A DNA stretch of 64,000 nt from an uncultured Muribaculaceae bacterium (GCA_958436175.1 CAUBJF010000002.1:1-64000), one strand, 5' to 3'; shown: positions 7,509 to 17,242, counted from the stretch's first letter. Numbers and translations: made by a program. Notes: a model not told the origin generated them from the sequence alone.

Positions 7509-10046
7509 ATGTCGAACGACACTGTCTATTCCTATGACGAGGCATTGGCGGCCTCGCTGGAGTACTTCGGCGGCGATGAGCTGGCAGCCCAGGTATGGGT
7601 CAGCAAATACGCCCTGAAAGATTCCTATGGGAACATTTATGAAAAATCGCCAAGCGACATGCATCGCCGTATTGCCCGCGAACTGGCACGTATCGAAAAC
7701 AAGTATCCCAATCCCTTGTCGGAAGATGAGATTTACGAGATGCTCGACCATTTCCGCTATGCGGTTCCGCAGGGCAGCCCGATGGCGGGTATAGGCAACA
7801 ACTATCAGGTTGCCTCCCTGTCGAACTGTTTCGTAATCGGCTTCGACGGCAAGCCCGACAGCTACGGCGGCATTATTGCCGTCGACCAGGAACAGGTACA
7901 GCTGATGAAACGTCGCGGCGGTGTTGGTCACGACCTGTCGCATCTCCGTCCCAAGGGTACACCTGTCAAAAACTCGGCCTTGACTTCGACAGGCCTTGTG
8001 CCTTTCATGGAACGCTACTCGAACTCGACTCGCGAAGTGGCTCAGGACGGTCGCCGAGGTGCACTGATGATGACCGTAAGCATCAAGCATCCAGATGCAG
8101 AGGCATTTATAGATGCCAAGATGACTCCCGGCAAGGTGACAGGTGCCAATGTGAGCATACGTGTCACCGACGATTTCATGGAAGCCGTCGAAGCGCAGAA
8201 GCCTTTCATGCAACAATTCCCTGTCGACTCCGACAAGCCCCTGTACACCAAGGAGATCGATGCCGCGGCCTTGTGGCAGAAGATTGTCGGCAACGCATGG
8301 AAATCGGCTGAGCCCGGTGTGCTTTTCTGGGATACAATTCGCCGTGAATCCATCCCCGACTGCTATGCCGACCTCGGTTTCGAGACCATTTCGACGAATC
8401 CTTGCGGCGAGATACCTCTGTGCCCCTACGACAGCTGCCGTCTGCTGGCTATGAACCTCTATTCCTTTGTCGACAATCCATTTACACCCGAAGCCAAGTT
8501 CAATTTCGAACGTCTCGCCGAGATGACGGCAAAATCGCAGCGCCTCCTTGACGACATCATCGACCTCGAGATGGAGAAGATCGACAAAATTATCGAGAAA
8601 GTTGATGCCGATCCCGAACCCGAAGAAGTCAAAGCTCCCGAACGTCGTCTCTGGCTGAAAATCAAGACAAAGACCCTGAAAGGCCGTCGTACCGGCCTCG
8701 GTACAACGGCAGAGGGCGATATGATTGCCGCCATGGGCCTGCGCTACGGCACTCCCGAAGCTACCGAATTCTCTGTGTCCGTCCACAGAGCCATTGCTCT
8801 GGCTGCTTACGGTTCTTCCGTGCAGATGGCCGAGGAAAGAGGCGCATTCGAAATCTACGATTCCGAGCGTGAGAAGAACAACCCCTTCATTCGTCGTCTG
8901 GCCGATGCCGACCCGGCTCTCTATGAGCGCATGTGCCGGGTAGGCCGTCGCAATATCGCCTGTCTCACCATCGCACCTACAGGCACTACCAGCCTCATGA
9001 CCCAGACTTCGAGCGGTATCGAGCCTGTATTTATGCCTGTCTACAAACGTCGCCGCAAGGTGAACGCCAACGAGTCGACCGTCCGTGTCGACTATGTCGA
9101 CGACAGCGGCGATGCTTTCGAGGAATATATTGTATATCATCCCAAATTCCTCGAATGGATGCATATCAAGGGACTACCGACAAAGAATTTCTCGCAGGAA
9201 GAACTCGACCAGATAGTGCAGATGTCTCCTTATGGAGGTGCTACGGCCAACGATATCGACTGGTACGAGAAAGTCGAGATGCAGGGCAAGATCCAGAAAT
9301 GGGTGGACCATTCGATTTCTGTGACTATCAACCTTCCTTCCGATATCAGCAAAGAGGCTGTCGACGAGCTTTACCGCCGTGCATGGCATGCAGGCTGCAA
9401 AGGCTGCACGGTCTATCGCGACGGTTCGCGCTCTGGTGTGCTTATCGCAGCTGAGAAGAAAAACGACAAAGAGAAGCCTGAACACAACCATACACCCATT
9501 CTGGCAAAACGTCCTATCGAGCTTGAAGCCGATGTCGTTCGTTTCCAGAACAAGAAAGAGAAATGGATTGCCTTCGTGGGTCTTGTGGATGGCCGTCCCT
9601 ATGAAATCTTTACGGGGCTTGCCGACGACGAAGACGGTATCTTCATACCGAAGGCTGTCGACCATGGCAAGATCATCAAGGCTGTCGACGAGAACGGCAA
9701 CAAACGCTATGACTTCCAGTACCATAACCGTCGCGGACACAAGACAACCATCGAAGGCCTCAGCGACAAGTTCAACCCTGAGTTCTGGAACTATGCGAAG
9801 CTGATTTCCGGCGTGTTGCGCTACGGTATGCCTATCGACCAGGTTCTCAAACTCGTCAGCGGTCTCGAACTCGACTCTCAGAGCATCAATACATGGAAGA
9901 TGGGTGTCGAACGCACACTTAAGAAATATCTCCCCAACGGCACCACCGCAAGCGGACAGAAGTGTCCTAACTGCGGACAGGAAACTCTGATATATCAGGA
10001 AGGCTGTCTTATCTGTACTTCCTGCGGCACTTCAAAGTGCGGTTGA
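7509..10046 (+). CDS. nrdJ: adenosylcobalamin-dependent (class II) ribonucleotide reductase
   Basis: It reduces ribonucleotides to deoxyribonucleotides in the cytoplasm using coenzyme B12. The active-site block NPCGEIPLCPYDSC places N297, C299 (thiyl-radical cysteine) and E301, with the redox pair C107 (SNCFV) and C310. This spacing agrees with Thermotoga NrdJ (N320/C322/E324/C333). The C-terminal tail (819-845) holds CPNC and SCGTSKC, a zinc-ribbon or redox-relay tail usual in long NrdJ proteins. The extra region at residues about 635-780, before the tail, is typical of the 800-plus residue forms. Only 37 nt separate it from the previous gene, so no cobalamin riboswitch fits directly upstream. 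Confidence 0.95.
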   Translation: MSNDTVYSYDEALAASLEYFGGDELAAQVWVSKYALKDSYGNIYEKSPSDMHRRIARELARIENKYPNPLSEDEIYEMLDHFRYAVPQGSPMAGIGNNYQVASLSNCFVIGFDGKPDSYGGIIAVDQEQVQLMKRRGGVGHDLSHLRPKGTPVKNSALTSTGLVPFMERYSNSTREVAQDGRRGALMMTVSIKHPDAEAFIDAKMTPGKVTGANVSIRVTDDFMEAVEAQKPFMQQFPVDSDKPLYTKEIDAAALWQKIVGNAWKSAEPGVLFWDTIRRESIPDCYADLGFETISTNPCGEIPLCPYDSCRLLAMNLYSFVDNPFTPEAKFNFERLAEMTAKSQRLLDDIIDLEMEKIDKIIEKVDADPEPEEVKAPERRLWLKIKTKTLKGRRTGLGTTAEGDMIAAMGLRYGTPEATEFSVSVHRAIALAAYGSSVQMAEERGAFEIYDSEREKNNPFIRRLADADPALYERMCRVGRRNIACLTIAPTGTTSLMTQTSSGIEPVFMPVYKRRRKVNANESTVRVDYVDDSGDAFEEYIVYHPKFLEWMHIKGLPTKNFSQEELDQIVQMSPYGGATANDIDWYEKVEMQGKIQKWVDHSISVTINLPSDISKEAVDELYRRAWHAGCKGCTVYRDGSRSGVLIAAEKKNDKEKPEHNHTPILAKRPIELEADVVRFQNKKEKWIAFVGLVDGRPYEIFTGLADDEDGIFIPKAVDHGKIIKAVDENGNKRYDFQYHNRRGHKTTIEGLSDKFNPEFWNYAKLISGVLRYGMPIDQVLKLVSGLELDSQSINTWKMGVERTLKKYLPNGTTASGQKCPNCGQETLIYQEGCLICTSCGTSKCG

Positions 10047-10058
10047 TACCTCGTTTCT

Positions 10059-10084
10059 CATAATACAAACACATAATACAAACA
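10059..10084 (+). repeat. 13-bp tandem duplication
   Basis: Two perfect, adjacent copies of a 13-mer beginning CATAATACAA (10059-10071 and 10072-10084) lie between the nrdJ stop and its terminator hairpin. Confidence 0.8.
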
Positions 10085-10114
10085 CACCTCGGCGAACCAT
10101 CCCCGAGGTGTGTT
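10081..10114 (+). terminator. intrinsic terminator after nrdJ
   Basis: A 12-bp perfect stem (10081-10092 with 10103-10114) with a 10-nt loop is followed by GTTTTC. It lies between convergent genes and could act on both strands. Confidence 0.75.
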
Positions 10115-10137
10115 GTTTTCAGGTGCCGAATGTAAAA

Positions 10138-11445
10138 CTATTCTTCCTGCTGCTCACGACGAGCCTCGTCGAAAAGGGCTTTCATGGTCGGATTGCCGTA
10201 TGTGAGTTTTTTGATGGTAAAGTCGTTTTCGACGGTTTCGCCAGCCTTGATGAGCTTTTGCTCCGCAGTATCGAAGAGTGCGCGCACCTTGCGCAGGCCG
10301 TCGATCTGTTTTTCAAGACCTTCGATAGCCTTGTCTATGCCAGTAATGGCATCCCGCTGTTTTTTGATGTGTGCCTCGACGAGTTTTCCAAAAGCAGACA
10401 CGAAGTTATCGCGTCGACGTTCGAAGTTGGTCACATCTATTGACTGCGCGCGGGCTTCTGCAAGCTCTGAATTGAGACGGCGTATCTCTCCGAGACTTTT
10501 GCGTGCGGCCTGGCTGAGAAGGTTGATGATGATCATGAAGAACTGAGGACGTATGACATACATCTTGGGGTAGAGATGCGACATATCGACAATGCCGTTG
10601 TCGTATAATTCGTTGTCGCGTTCGAGCATGGTCACCAGGACAGCATATTCGCAGGCTTTGTCGCGTCGGTCCTTATCGAGCTTTTCGAGAAAGTCGGTGT
10701 TGCGGTGTTTTGTCGCCGTGGTATCCATTTCGTTCTTCATCTCGAACATGATGGATATGTATTCATTGTCATTGTCGAAGTCCCGGAATATGAAGTCGCC
10801 CTTCGTCCCGGTGCTTATGTCGTTGTCCTTCCCGAAGTAAGCATTTGGGAAAAGGCCCATGCACTGTGCCTGGGTAAATAGAGTGCTGCAGTGTATTTCG
10901 AGGGTCTCGCCGACCATCTTTGTCGACAGGCGAGTCTTGAAGTCCTTCAGACGGTCGATTTCGTCCTGCTTGTCGCGCAGCTGCATCTGGTGGTGCTCCC
11001 TGAGCTGGTGCTCGCGGTTCTCCGCCGCGATACGGTCCGATTCAAGTCTGGATTTCAATACTATCATCTCCTGTTCCTGACGGCGCAGGTCCTCGTCCTT
11101 GCGGAGACGGATGTCTGCAATCTCGCGGTCCTTCTCGGCCTTGACGGCTGTCATCTCGGCCTTCATCTCCGACTGGAAGCCGTTGATGATACCTCGCAGA
11201 CGTTCTATCTCGAGCTCAAGATCCTTCTTTTCGCTTTCCTTTTTAGCTACGTCCATGTCGAATTTGCGTCTCGCTTCGACCTGGCGCACTTTTTCTTCGT
11301 CGTTGTGTCGGCGTTCTATCTCAGCGGTTCGGCGCGCAAGGTCGGCATCAAATTCTGCCGTGCGTACCTGCGAGATGATGGCTGCATAATCTGATTCATC
11401 GACCTGGAAAACTGTTCCACAATGAGGACAACGGATATCTGGCAT
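10138..11445 (-). CDS. DUF2130 domain protein with zinc-knuckle and coiled coil (435 aa)
   Basis: The start at 11445 is preferred because it begins MPDIRCPHCGTVFQV, the usual N-terminus of this family; the longer reading frame adds an unrelated 21 residues. The CPHC pair suggests a small zinc-binding element. Residues about 40-175 are highly charged and alpha-helical, a long coiled coil. The second half carries the DUF2130 core (KMVGETLEIHCSTLF, GTKGDFIFRD, ISIMFEMKNE), whose D...E/K pattern resembles the PD-(D/E)XK nuclease fold (an inference). The family is widespread and often located near mobile or defence loci, but its function is not known to me. It is a single gene, convergent with nrdJ. 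Confidence 0.8.
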   Translation of the reverse strand: MPDIRCPHCGTVFQVDESDYAAIISQVRTAEFDADLARRTAEIERRHNDEEKVRQVEARRKFDMDVAKKESEKKDLELEIERLRGIINGFQSEMKAEMTAVKAEKDREIADIRLRKDEDLRRQEQEMIVLKSRLESDRIAAENREHQLREHHQMQLRDKQDEIDRLKDFKTRLSTKMVGETLEIHCSTLFTQAQCMGLFPNAYFGKDNDISTGTKGDFIFRDFDNDNEYISIMFEMKNEMDTTATKHRNTDFLEKLDKDRRDKACEYAVLVTMLERDNELYDNGIVDMSHLYPKMYVIRPQFFMIIINLLSQAARKSLGEIRRLNSELAEARAQSIDVTNFERRRDNFVSAFGKLVEAHIKKQRDAITGIDKAIEGLEKQIDGLRKVRALFDTAEQKLIKAGETVENDFTIKKLTYGNPTMKALFDEARREQQEE

Positions 11446-11517
11446 AGTTACAGACTGTTTATCTTTGAAATTCAATACGAATTTACCGAAAAACGGCGAA
11501 ATATGCAAAAATTAGCG

Positions 11518-11525
11518 TACCTTTG
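11518..11525 (+). promoter_or_regulatory. -7 box for the Ntn-hydrolase / STAND-like operon
   Basis: TACCTTTG lies 42 nt before the ATG at 11568. It shows that upstream in-frame starts (for example the TTG at 11523) are outside the transcript. No good -33 box is visible. Confidence 0.6.
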
Positions 11526-11567
11526 TCACTAATAGACACCTCTTATTTATCATTATCACATACGTCC

Positions 11568-12638
11568 ATGAAAAAAATACTCGTCAGCCTGATATTCATC
11601 TTAGTTTCCGGAGTTTTTCTTTCGGATGCCTGCACGTCGATGCTCGTGTCCGGCAAAGTCACAGCCTCCGGGCGTCCGATGCTGTGGAAGCACCGTGACA
11701 CCTCTGCCGAGAATAACTATCTCTATCGTGTCGAAGGTTCGGACGACGAGATAGGGTACGTTGGTCTCTTCAATGGCGGCGCCGAACTCGTGCTCGACGA
11801 GGCATGGATGGGTATGAATGATGCCGGCTTCGCTATCATGAATACCGTGGCATACAATCTGCCTGAAAACGACCCTTCGTGGATAGACCGCGAGGGTTTT
11901 GTCATGTCCAAGGCACTCCGCAGCTGTCGCTCGGTCGACGATTTCGCCTCACTCCTGGACAAGCTGCCAAAGCCGATGGGCGTACGTACATGCTTCGGAG
12001 TGATCGACGCAACCGGCAATGGCGCATATTTCGAGACCGACGACTACGGCTACAGGCGTTTTGACCTCGCCGATTCGCCCGACGGTGTACTGATCAGGAC
12101 AAACTATGCATATTCCGGCACGGAAGGCGAGGGTAGAGGCTATGCCAGGCACGACAATGTCCGTCATATTCTTGCTGACCAGATAGAGACATGCTCGCTG
12201 ACACCAGCTTCGCTAACAGAGGGCTTATCGCGATGTTTCTATAACAGCAGGACTGGTGCCGACGCCATGGCTTTGGGTGATTACAGAGTGGTCGACCAGG
12301 ACATGGTGCCTCGCCGCTCGTCGACAGCTTCGATTGTCGTCGAAGGACTCCTCGTAGGAGAAAGCCCCGACAGCATGATGATGTGGGCCAATGTCGGCTA
12401 TCCTCCTTGTTCCCATGTTTATCCTGTGACTCTGCACTCCATACCCGACGAAGTTGGACCTAATTCGGGCAATGGCTTCCGTAGTCCTGCCGGCCTTGAG
12501 GCTGCAAAGCTCAAGGAAAATGTTTATTTCCAGTCAGAGAAGCAAGGAGTCCCATATGTCAATCTTGAATATCTCCGACCGATTTCCGACGAGCAGTACA
12601 ACATCTCTGTAGGCAATTATTCCTCTAAGCATAAATAA
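11568..12638 (+). CDS. secreted Ntn-hydrolase (C45/C69-like acylase or peptidase), 356 aa
   Basis: A signal peptide (residues 1-21) is followed at once by C22 in CTSMLVSGKVTASGRPMLWK. This is the N-terminal-nucleophile pattern shared by peptidase C69 dipeptidases, penicillin/isopenicillin-N acyltransferase-like enzymes and linear amide hydrolases (Cys-Thr/Ser...G...W/A-R/K-H/N-x-D). Signal-peptide cleavage after A21 would expose C22 as the catalytic N-terminal nucleophile. It could alternatively be a lipid-modified cysteine, but Asp at -2 makes a poor lipobox. The expected role is hydrolysis of an amide or peptide bond outside the inner membrane. The substrate is unknown. The next gene begins 11 nt downstream, so the two are probably co-transcribed. 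Confidence 0.75.
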   Translation: MKKILVSLIFILVSGVFLSDACTSMLVSGKVTASGRPMLWKHRDTSAENNYLYRVEGSDDEIGYVGLFNGGAELVLDEAWMGMNDAGFAIMNTVAYNLPENDPSWIDREGFVMSKALRSCRSVDDFASLLDKLPKPMGVRTCFGVIDATGNGAYFETDDYGYRRFDLADSPDGVLIRTNYAYSGTEGEGRGYARHDNVRHILADQIETCSLTPASLTEGLSRCFYNSRTGADAMALGDYRVVDQDMVPRRSSTASIVVEGLLVGESPDSMMMWANVGYPPCSHVYPVTLHSIPDEVGPNSGNGFRSPAGLEAAKLKENVYFQSEKQGVPYVNLEYLRPISDEQYNISVGNYSSKHK

Positions 12639-12649
12639 GTTAAGGCTCT

Positions 12650-15600
12650 ATGACAACAGACAGGAAACGAAAGATAACAGTATTTGTGTCTTCTTCGCTC
12701 TCTCATGAGAAATCGAGATTGCGTATCAAGAAAGCTCTTGAGAGCCGTAACGAAGAGCTGGCACAAGGAGACTCTCCTATTGAGATACAATGCAAACTAC
12801 ATGAATTCGACGGTAAGTCCGGAATCACTCCCGGTGTACCGTCGCAGGAGTTCATCAATGCTTTTGCCGAGGGTTGCAATGCCTTCATTCTCTATGCCGG
12901 AGACTTTATCGGTGAGTTCACCTGCAATGAATACGAATATGCCCTCGCAAACATGCGTCGTAACTATCACTTCATTTTTGTGGTATATAACCCCAAGGAT
13001 AAAGTAGTCAAGCAGCCTAAGACGGAATATTATTCATGGGAAGAGTTCCGGACCAAGTACCTAAAACCTGATCCGAGCTTGGAGTACTATCATAAACAGA
13101 CGACACCGGATACTCTCGAAAGGACTTTCGGGGAGATACGCGATGAGATGATAAACTGTAGCCTCGTGCCCTTGTCGCCTGCTGACATGGACTATGGCCG
13201 TATGCTTTCGTCAATGCAGCAGAGATACCGTCAGTCAGGCACTTTCTATCTTCATCGGGGCATTGACAATGATGTCGAAGCGTTCCTTAAGAATAAGGAG
13301 TCCTTCTTCGGCATTGTCACAGGTATGTCTTTGGCTGGTAAGACTCGTGTCGTCATTGAGAACCTCAAAAAGTTATCGCCGGAGGGCCTGAAAATACACT
13401 ATCTCAGCAGCGATGCCGAGGCAAAGACAATATTCGGTGAGCTGAATTTCAAGACCCAGTTCCCGAAAGAGCTGAGACATATTCTTTTCATCGATGAAAT
13501 CGACAGCTGGGTCAACGACAGCGGCAACAACATCCTCCTTGAACGCTTTGCCGAGCTGTGCCAGTTCGCCACCGTTCATCCCGGCGGCCTCACGGTGATC
13601 GCGACTATGCATACCTCCTTCCCCGATTTCATCGACAATCTCCGCAAGACCGCATCATCGGCTCTGTGGCTGGACCGCATTGTCGAGATGCCCATCCTGC
13701 CGATGTCTCTTTCCGAGGTATGGACCGAATATAGGAAACTCAAAATACTAAACCAGATACGGGATTTCGATACGCGTCGTATACGTGAGGGCCTCCCTCT
13801 TGGTGCTCTGTTCATCGACCTTGGCCGTCTGCAGAATATATATAATACACTTGTCAGGCGCGACCGCTACGCAAAACTCGTTTTCGATGCCATCAAGACC
13901 GTCTGGCTTTGGAAGAACAAGAGCCGCAACGACCCGTCGTTCCTGCTCGACTTTATTAATGGAGCAGGCTATCTCCGCAACAAAATCGATGATGACAAGC
14001 TCCTGGATACCCTGAAGCTCCTTATGGAACTGATTTCGATCCGTGAGGACGAGTTTTCCTTAGATTATACATACGAGACAGAGGATGTGCTTGTCGATGA
14101 AGTCTTCCGCTTCATGGGACAGACCGACGACAATGCCGACGAATGTTATCGCCGGGCCGTAGACCGCATTATCGCATATATAGATAAATATCAGCCGGAC
14201 AATAGGTTCGAGTGCTTCTCCAAACTCTGTATGAGAATCCGTCGACGTACAAATATGCCCGGACTGTACATATACACTGTCGGACAGATTTCGGCACGAT
14301 ATCCTCTTGAACAACTCAAGGGCTACAAGGAAGAAATAGCGATGATGGACGGTCTCACGCAGGACTGTGTGCGCCGCTGGTTTGGCGAGCTTGTGCATTG
14401 TGCTGTCGAGCAGGGCGATATCGATGAATCGCGCCACCTTTACGAAGTGTCATGCCGGAATTTTGACGGAGACTTTTCGGATTGGGTTCTTGCCGTAGTC
14501 CTATCAGTACCGGAGAATCGTGAATATTACCGGCCGACAGTCTGTCCTGCCGGCAAGATTGCTCCTGCACTGAGAAAGACCCGGAGCAGCAGCCTGCTGG
14601 CGCAACTTATAGATATGACCGACTACTATGACGCTCTCGATGTCTTCTCCGAAGCGGACTTCGATACCATGGTCAAAGCAACCATCTCGAAAGATGCATA
14701 CAATGATCTTTTATTCGAGAAGAAACTTAAAAGTATCGTCAGCAGCTGTTTCTGCCCCTTGCTATATAAGGCAACGTCGTTCAGCCAGTTCCAGACTGCT
14801 CTTTTCTATCTTGAGGCGAAGAACGGGTCGAGAGAGAAGTTCGAAATCTTCAAGTCGAAAGCCGACATGCTCTTCGAATTTATCCGCCCTAAGGCTTGGA
14901 TGATATTCAGTGACGCAATAACTTCCTTCGACCTTCCAAAAGTATTCGATTATCTCGTTGACGTACAAGTTCCGGACGGCAGGGAATACGACATTCTGCG
15001 CCTCAACAAGGGACTGGCGATGAACAGCCTCCTCAAACCTATGCAGCTTGTCAACGCCATAGCAGCATGGAACAAGATGGGTGCTCTTCGCGACAGCTAT
15101 ACCTTGATGACTATGATAGACAAATGCCCTGACTTTGCCATGGCTTTTGCTTTCACCGATGCTCTCCGCAGGGACAACGACAAGATAAAACTCAGTCAGG
15201 ACTTCGCCAACAAGCTCATAGATACTACTGCTACCAAAGCCGAACTCGCTGAATGTCAGAAGCAGTTGCAGAGGCTCGGATTCATCAGCGAGGATGACGT
15301 ATCCAGGGCTGATAAGCTCGGAGTGCCTCCTTGCTGGCTGAATGGCGAGGAAGTCGCGGTCAGCTCATTGGTACAGAAAGAGTTCCTCGTGCTGGAGACA
15401 ATAGTGAAACTGATGAAACTCACGCGTCCGACTACCGAAGGCCTGATACGACAGGACTCGACGCTCTGCTCGTTTATCAAGCGCAGGGATGTAGACTTCG
15501 AGTACGCCTATAATATTCTTTATATCCCTAACGATATCGTCACACTACCCGAACAGGCATACATGCAGTCTCTGCCCGTAGCAATCTCGATTCTCATAAG

Positions 15601-17242
15601 CAAAGCCAAGAAGCCTGAAGACCTCGACTGGGTGCACGCCACTATTGAAAAATTAATCCAAGATACAAATCCGGGCGAGGGTATCCTTCATAAGGATCAT
15701 AATATCATATCGATGTATCTCCGCAATGCACGTATCGTCAATACCTATGACGACGGTCTTGCTTTTATAAAAAGAATAGAGACAAAAACGGGAAGCCGTT
15801 TAAAATCTGCTTTCATCGACCGCTGCCTCCTCAATCTGCTGTGGCGCTATGACCGCTATGTCGATATGTCGACTAAGATAGAGATCACCAATCATTATAT
15901 CATGGAACGGACTGCAGATCCACGGAAGGATTTGCGAGCCTTGATATCGAAGAGAAACTACAAGATAGACAATTCGCAGCACAACTTGTGCGATATCAGT
16001 TGTCTCTCGGATGTCGAGCCATTCCCATATATAGATGCCGACGGGCAATGGTCGATACGGGAGTATGAGCGTTACGATTTCCTTATAAACATGATGAACC
16101 ACAGGTTTATGCATCCTGTGAGTCTGAAAAACCTTCTTGCCATACTTGCGAACGCGGCCATGAAGAATCCCGACGGGATACTTTCGTACAAGAACAAGTG
16201 CAAGAAGCTGCTCGACCGTGCTAACAAAACCGGTCTGTTTATCGACCATGAATCAATGGTTTTTGTAAGGTCCTTTATGGAGAAGGCTTTCGGGAGCAAG
16301 GAATTTGAAGAAGCCCTGATAGCTATCACCGGAGATTACTCGATATATAAAGATCTTTTCTACCAGCTTCATGATAAGTCCAAGGAGGGTATCACTATCG
16401 AGGAGGCCAACACCCGGATACGGAAATTCGAGAAAGACAAATCGTTCCGCCTTCCAAAGACTTCGGGATACTATGATGCTGTGATCGACTGCCTGACAAA
16501 GGATGAGTCGCAGACGGTTGACTCGCTATTGAAATACCGTAGTGAGAATATTCCGGCCGACGTGCCTTTGACCCAGGAACAGAAGTACTTCATGATGCAT
16601 AAGGTTCGCTCTGTCGATGACTTGGAGAAGCTGCGCTCAGTTTTCGGAAAACTTCCCGAAGGGTGGCAGGAGACTATGATTACCGTTTTAAAGGGACTGG
16701 ACTTTGAATCGGAAGAACGGAGAAAGCTGGTGCGTCATATCCTCGGACTTGAAGGCGACAGCAACCTCATGTCCAAACCTCTTTATGATGTACGTCGCTA
16801 TCCCGCCTCTCTTTCCATCGGCATCTATGTCAAGCTGCCGAAGGTCGGTTTCGAATCGTTAAAAAACTTTGTGACTGTCAATCACTTGGAACTCGATGAT
16901 CTGGCTTTTCAGTTCTTTGCCTTGAAAGTGTCCAACACAGAACAGCTCCGTGCCATGGAATCGCTGAAAGGTTTCAGATGGACAAACCATGTCGCGGCTC
17001 CCTTGGTTTCCTCTATCAACGACAAAGCAAGGGGGAAAGTACTTGCAGCAGTCATCGACGAAATAAGGAGCCGGCTTCTCCCTGAACTGAAAGATATCCA
17101 CCGGAAAGAGATGCTCGAGAAGGGCAAACAGAAGCTTCATAAAGAATGTTCAAAGATTTTCCGGAGCGTATCTTACTCTTCGTCGAAGGAGCAGGTACAG
17201 TTCGCAGAGTTGTGTTGGGATATAATCAACCATAATCCGTGA
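12650..17242 (+). CDS. giant TIR-fold/DUF4062-like + P-loop ATPase + helical-repeat protein (1530 aa), STAND-like
   Basis: Residues 8-150 look like a TIR-fold effector or sensor: a first strand ITVFVSSS and a later block FTCNEYEYA (90-98). In that block E94 sits where TIR domains keep their catalytic glutamate and DUF4062 proteins keep a Te.Eye.A motif. An ATPase follows: Walker A GMSLAGKT at 225-232, Walker B ILFIDEID at 278-285, and a candidate sensor in VIATMHTS. From about residue 420 to 1530 the sequence is almost all helical with degenerate hairpins, some PPR-like. There are no membrane segments. This effector-ATPase-repeat order is that of STAND/NLR-type immune ATPases, so anti-phage sensing is a reasonable inference, not shown. 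It follows the Ntn-hydrolase gene by 11 nt. Codon use is like its neighbours, apart from more rare-looking codons in the C-terminal half. Confidence 0.7.
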   Translation: MTTDRKRKITVFVSSSLSHEKSRLRIKKALESRNEELAQGDSPIEIQCKLHEFDGKSGITPGVPSQEFINAFAEGCNAFILYAGDFIGEFTCNEYEYALANMRRNYHFIFVVYNPKDKVVKQPKTEYYSWEEFRTKYLKPDPSLEYYHKQTTPDTLERTFGEIRDEMINCSLVPLSPADMDYGRMLSSMQQRYRQSGTFYLHRGIDNDVEAFLKNKESFFGIVTGMSLAGKTRVVIENLKKLSPEGLKIHYLSSDAEAKTIFGELNFKTQFPKELRHILFIDEIDSWVNDSGNNILLERFAELCQFATVHPGGLTVIATMHTSFPDFIDNLRKTASSALWLDRIVEMPILPMSLSEVWTEYRKLKILNQIRDFDTRRIREGLPLGALFIDLGRLQNIYNTLVRRDRYAKLVFDAIKTVWLWKNKSRNDPSFLLDFINGAGYLRNKIDDDKLLDTLKLLMELISIREDEFSLDYTYETEDVLVDEVFRFMGQTDDNADECYRRAVDRIIAYIDKYQPDNRFECFSKLCMRIRRRTNMPGLYIYTVGQISARYPLEQLKGYKEEIAMMDGLTQDCVRRWFGELVHCAVEQGDIDESRHLYEVSCRNFDGDFSDWVLAVVLSVPENREYYRPTVCPAGKIAPALRKTRSSSLLAQLIDMTDYYDALDVFSEADFDTMVKATISKDAYNDLLFEKKLKSIVSSCFCPLLYKATSFSQFQTALFYLEAKNGSREKFEIFKSKADMLFEFIRPKAWMIFSDAITSFDLPKVFDYLVDVQVPDGREYDILRLNKGLAMNSLLKPMQLVNAIAAWNKMGALRDSYTLMTMIDKCPDFAMAFAFTDALRRDNDKIKLSQDFANKLIDTTATKAELAECQKQLQRLGFISEDDVSRADKLGVPPCWLNGEEVAVSSLVQKEFLVLETIVKLMKLTRPTTEGLIRQDSTLCSFIKRRDVDFEYAYNILYIPNDIVTLPEQAYMQSLPVAISILISKAKKPEDLDWVHATIEKLIQDTNPGEGILHKDHNIISMYLRNARIVNTYDDGLAFIKRIETKTGSRLKSAFIDRCLLNLLWRYDRYVDMSTKIEITNHYIMERTADPRKDLRALISKRNYKIDNSQHNLCDISCLSDVEPFPYIDADGQWSIREYERYDFLINMMNHRFMHPVSLKNLLAILANAAMKNPDGILSYKNKCKKLLDRANKTGLFIDHESMVFVRSFMEKAFGSKEFEEALIAITGDYSIYKDLFYQLHDKSKEGITIEEANTRIRKFEKDKSFRLPKTSGYYDAVIDCLTKDESQTVDSLLKYRSENIPADVPLTQEQKYFMMHKVRSVDDLEKLRSVFGKLPEGWQETMITVLKGLDFESEERRKLVRHILGLEGDSNLMSKPLYDVRRYPASLSIGIYVKLPKVGFESLKNFVTVNHLELDDLAFQFFALKVSNTEQLRAMESLKGFRWTNHVAAPLVSSINDKARGKVLAAVIDEIRSRLLPELKDIHRKEMLEKGKQKLHKECSKIFRSVSYSSSKEQVQFAELCWDIINHNP

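Noticed and set aside
7471..7509. Cobalamin riboswitch ahead of nrdJ
   Set aside because: Only 37 nt are available, far too short for a B12 riboswitch.
7473..9164. 563-residue ORF on the minus strand opposite nrdJ
   Set aside because: It is fully antisense to an intact NrdJ with all catalytic residues. Long antisense frames are expected here because of the codon bias (frequent third-position C). It lacks family motifs.
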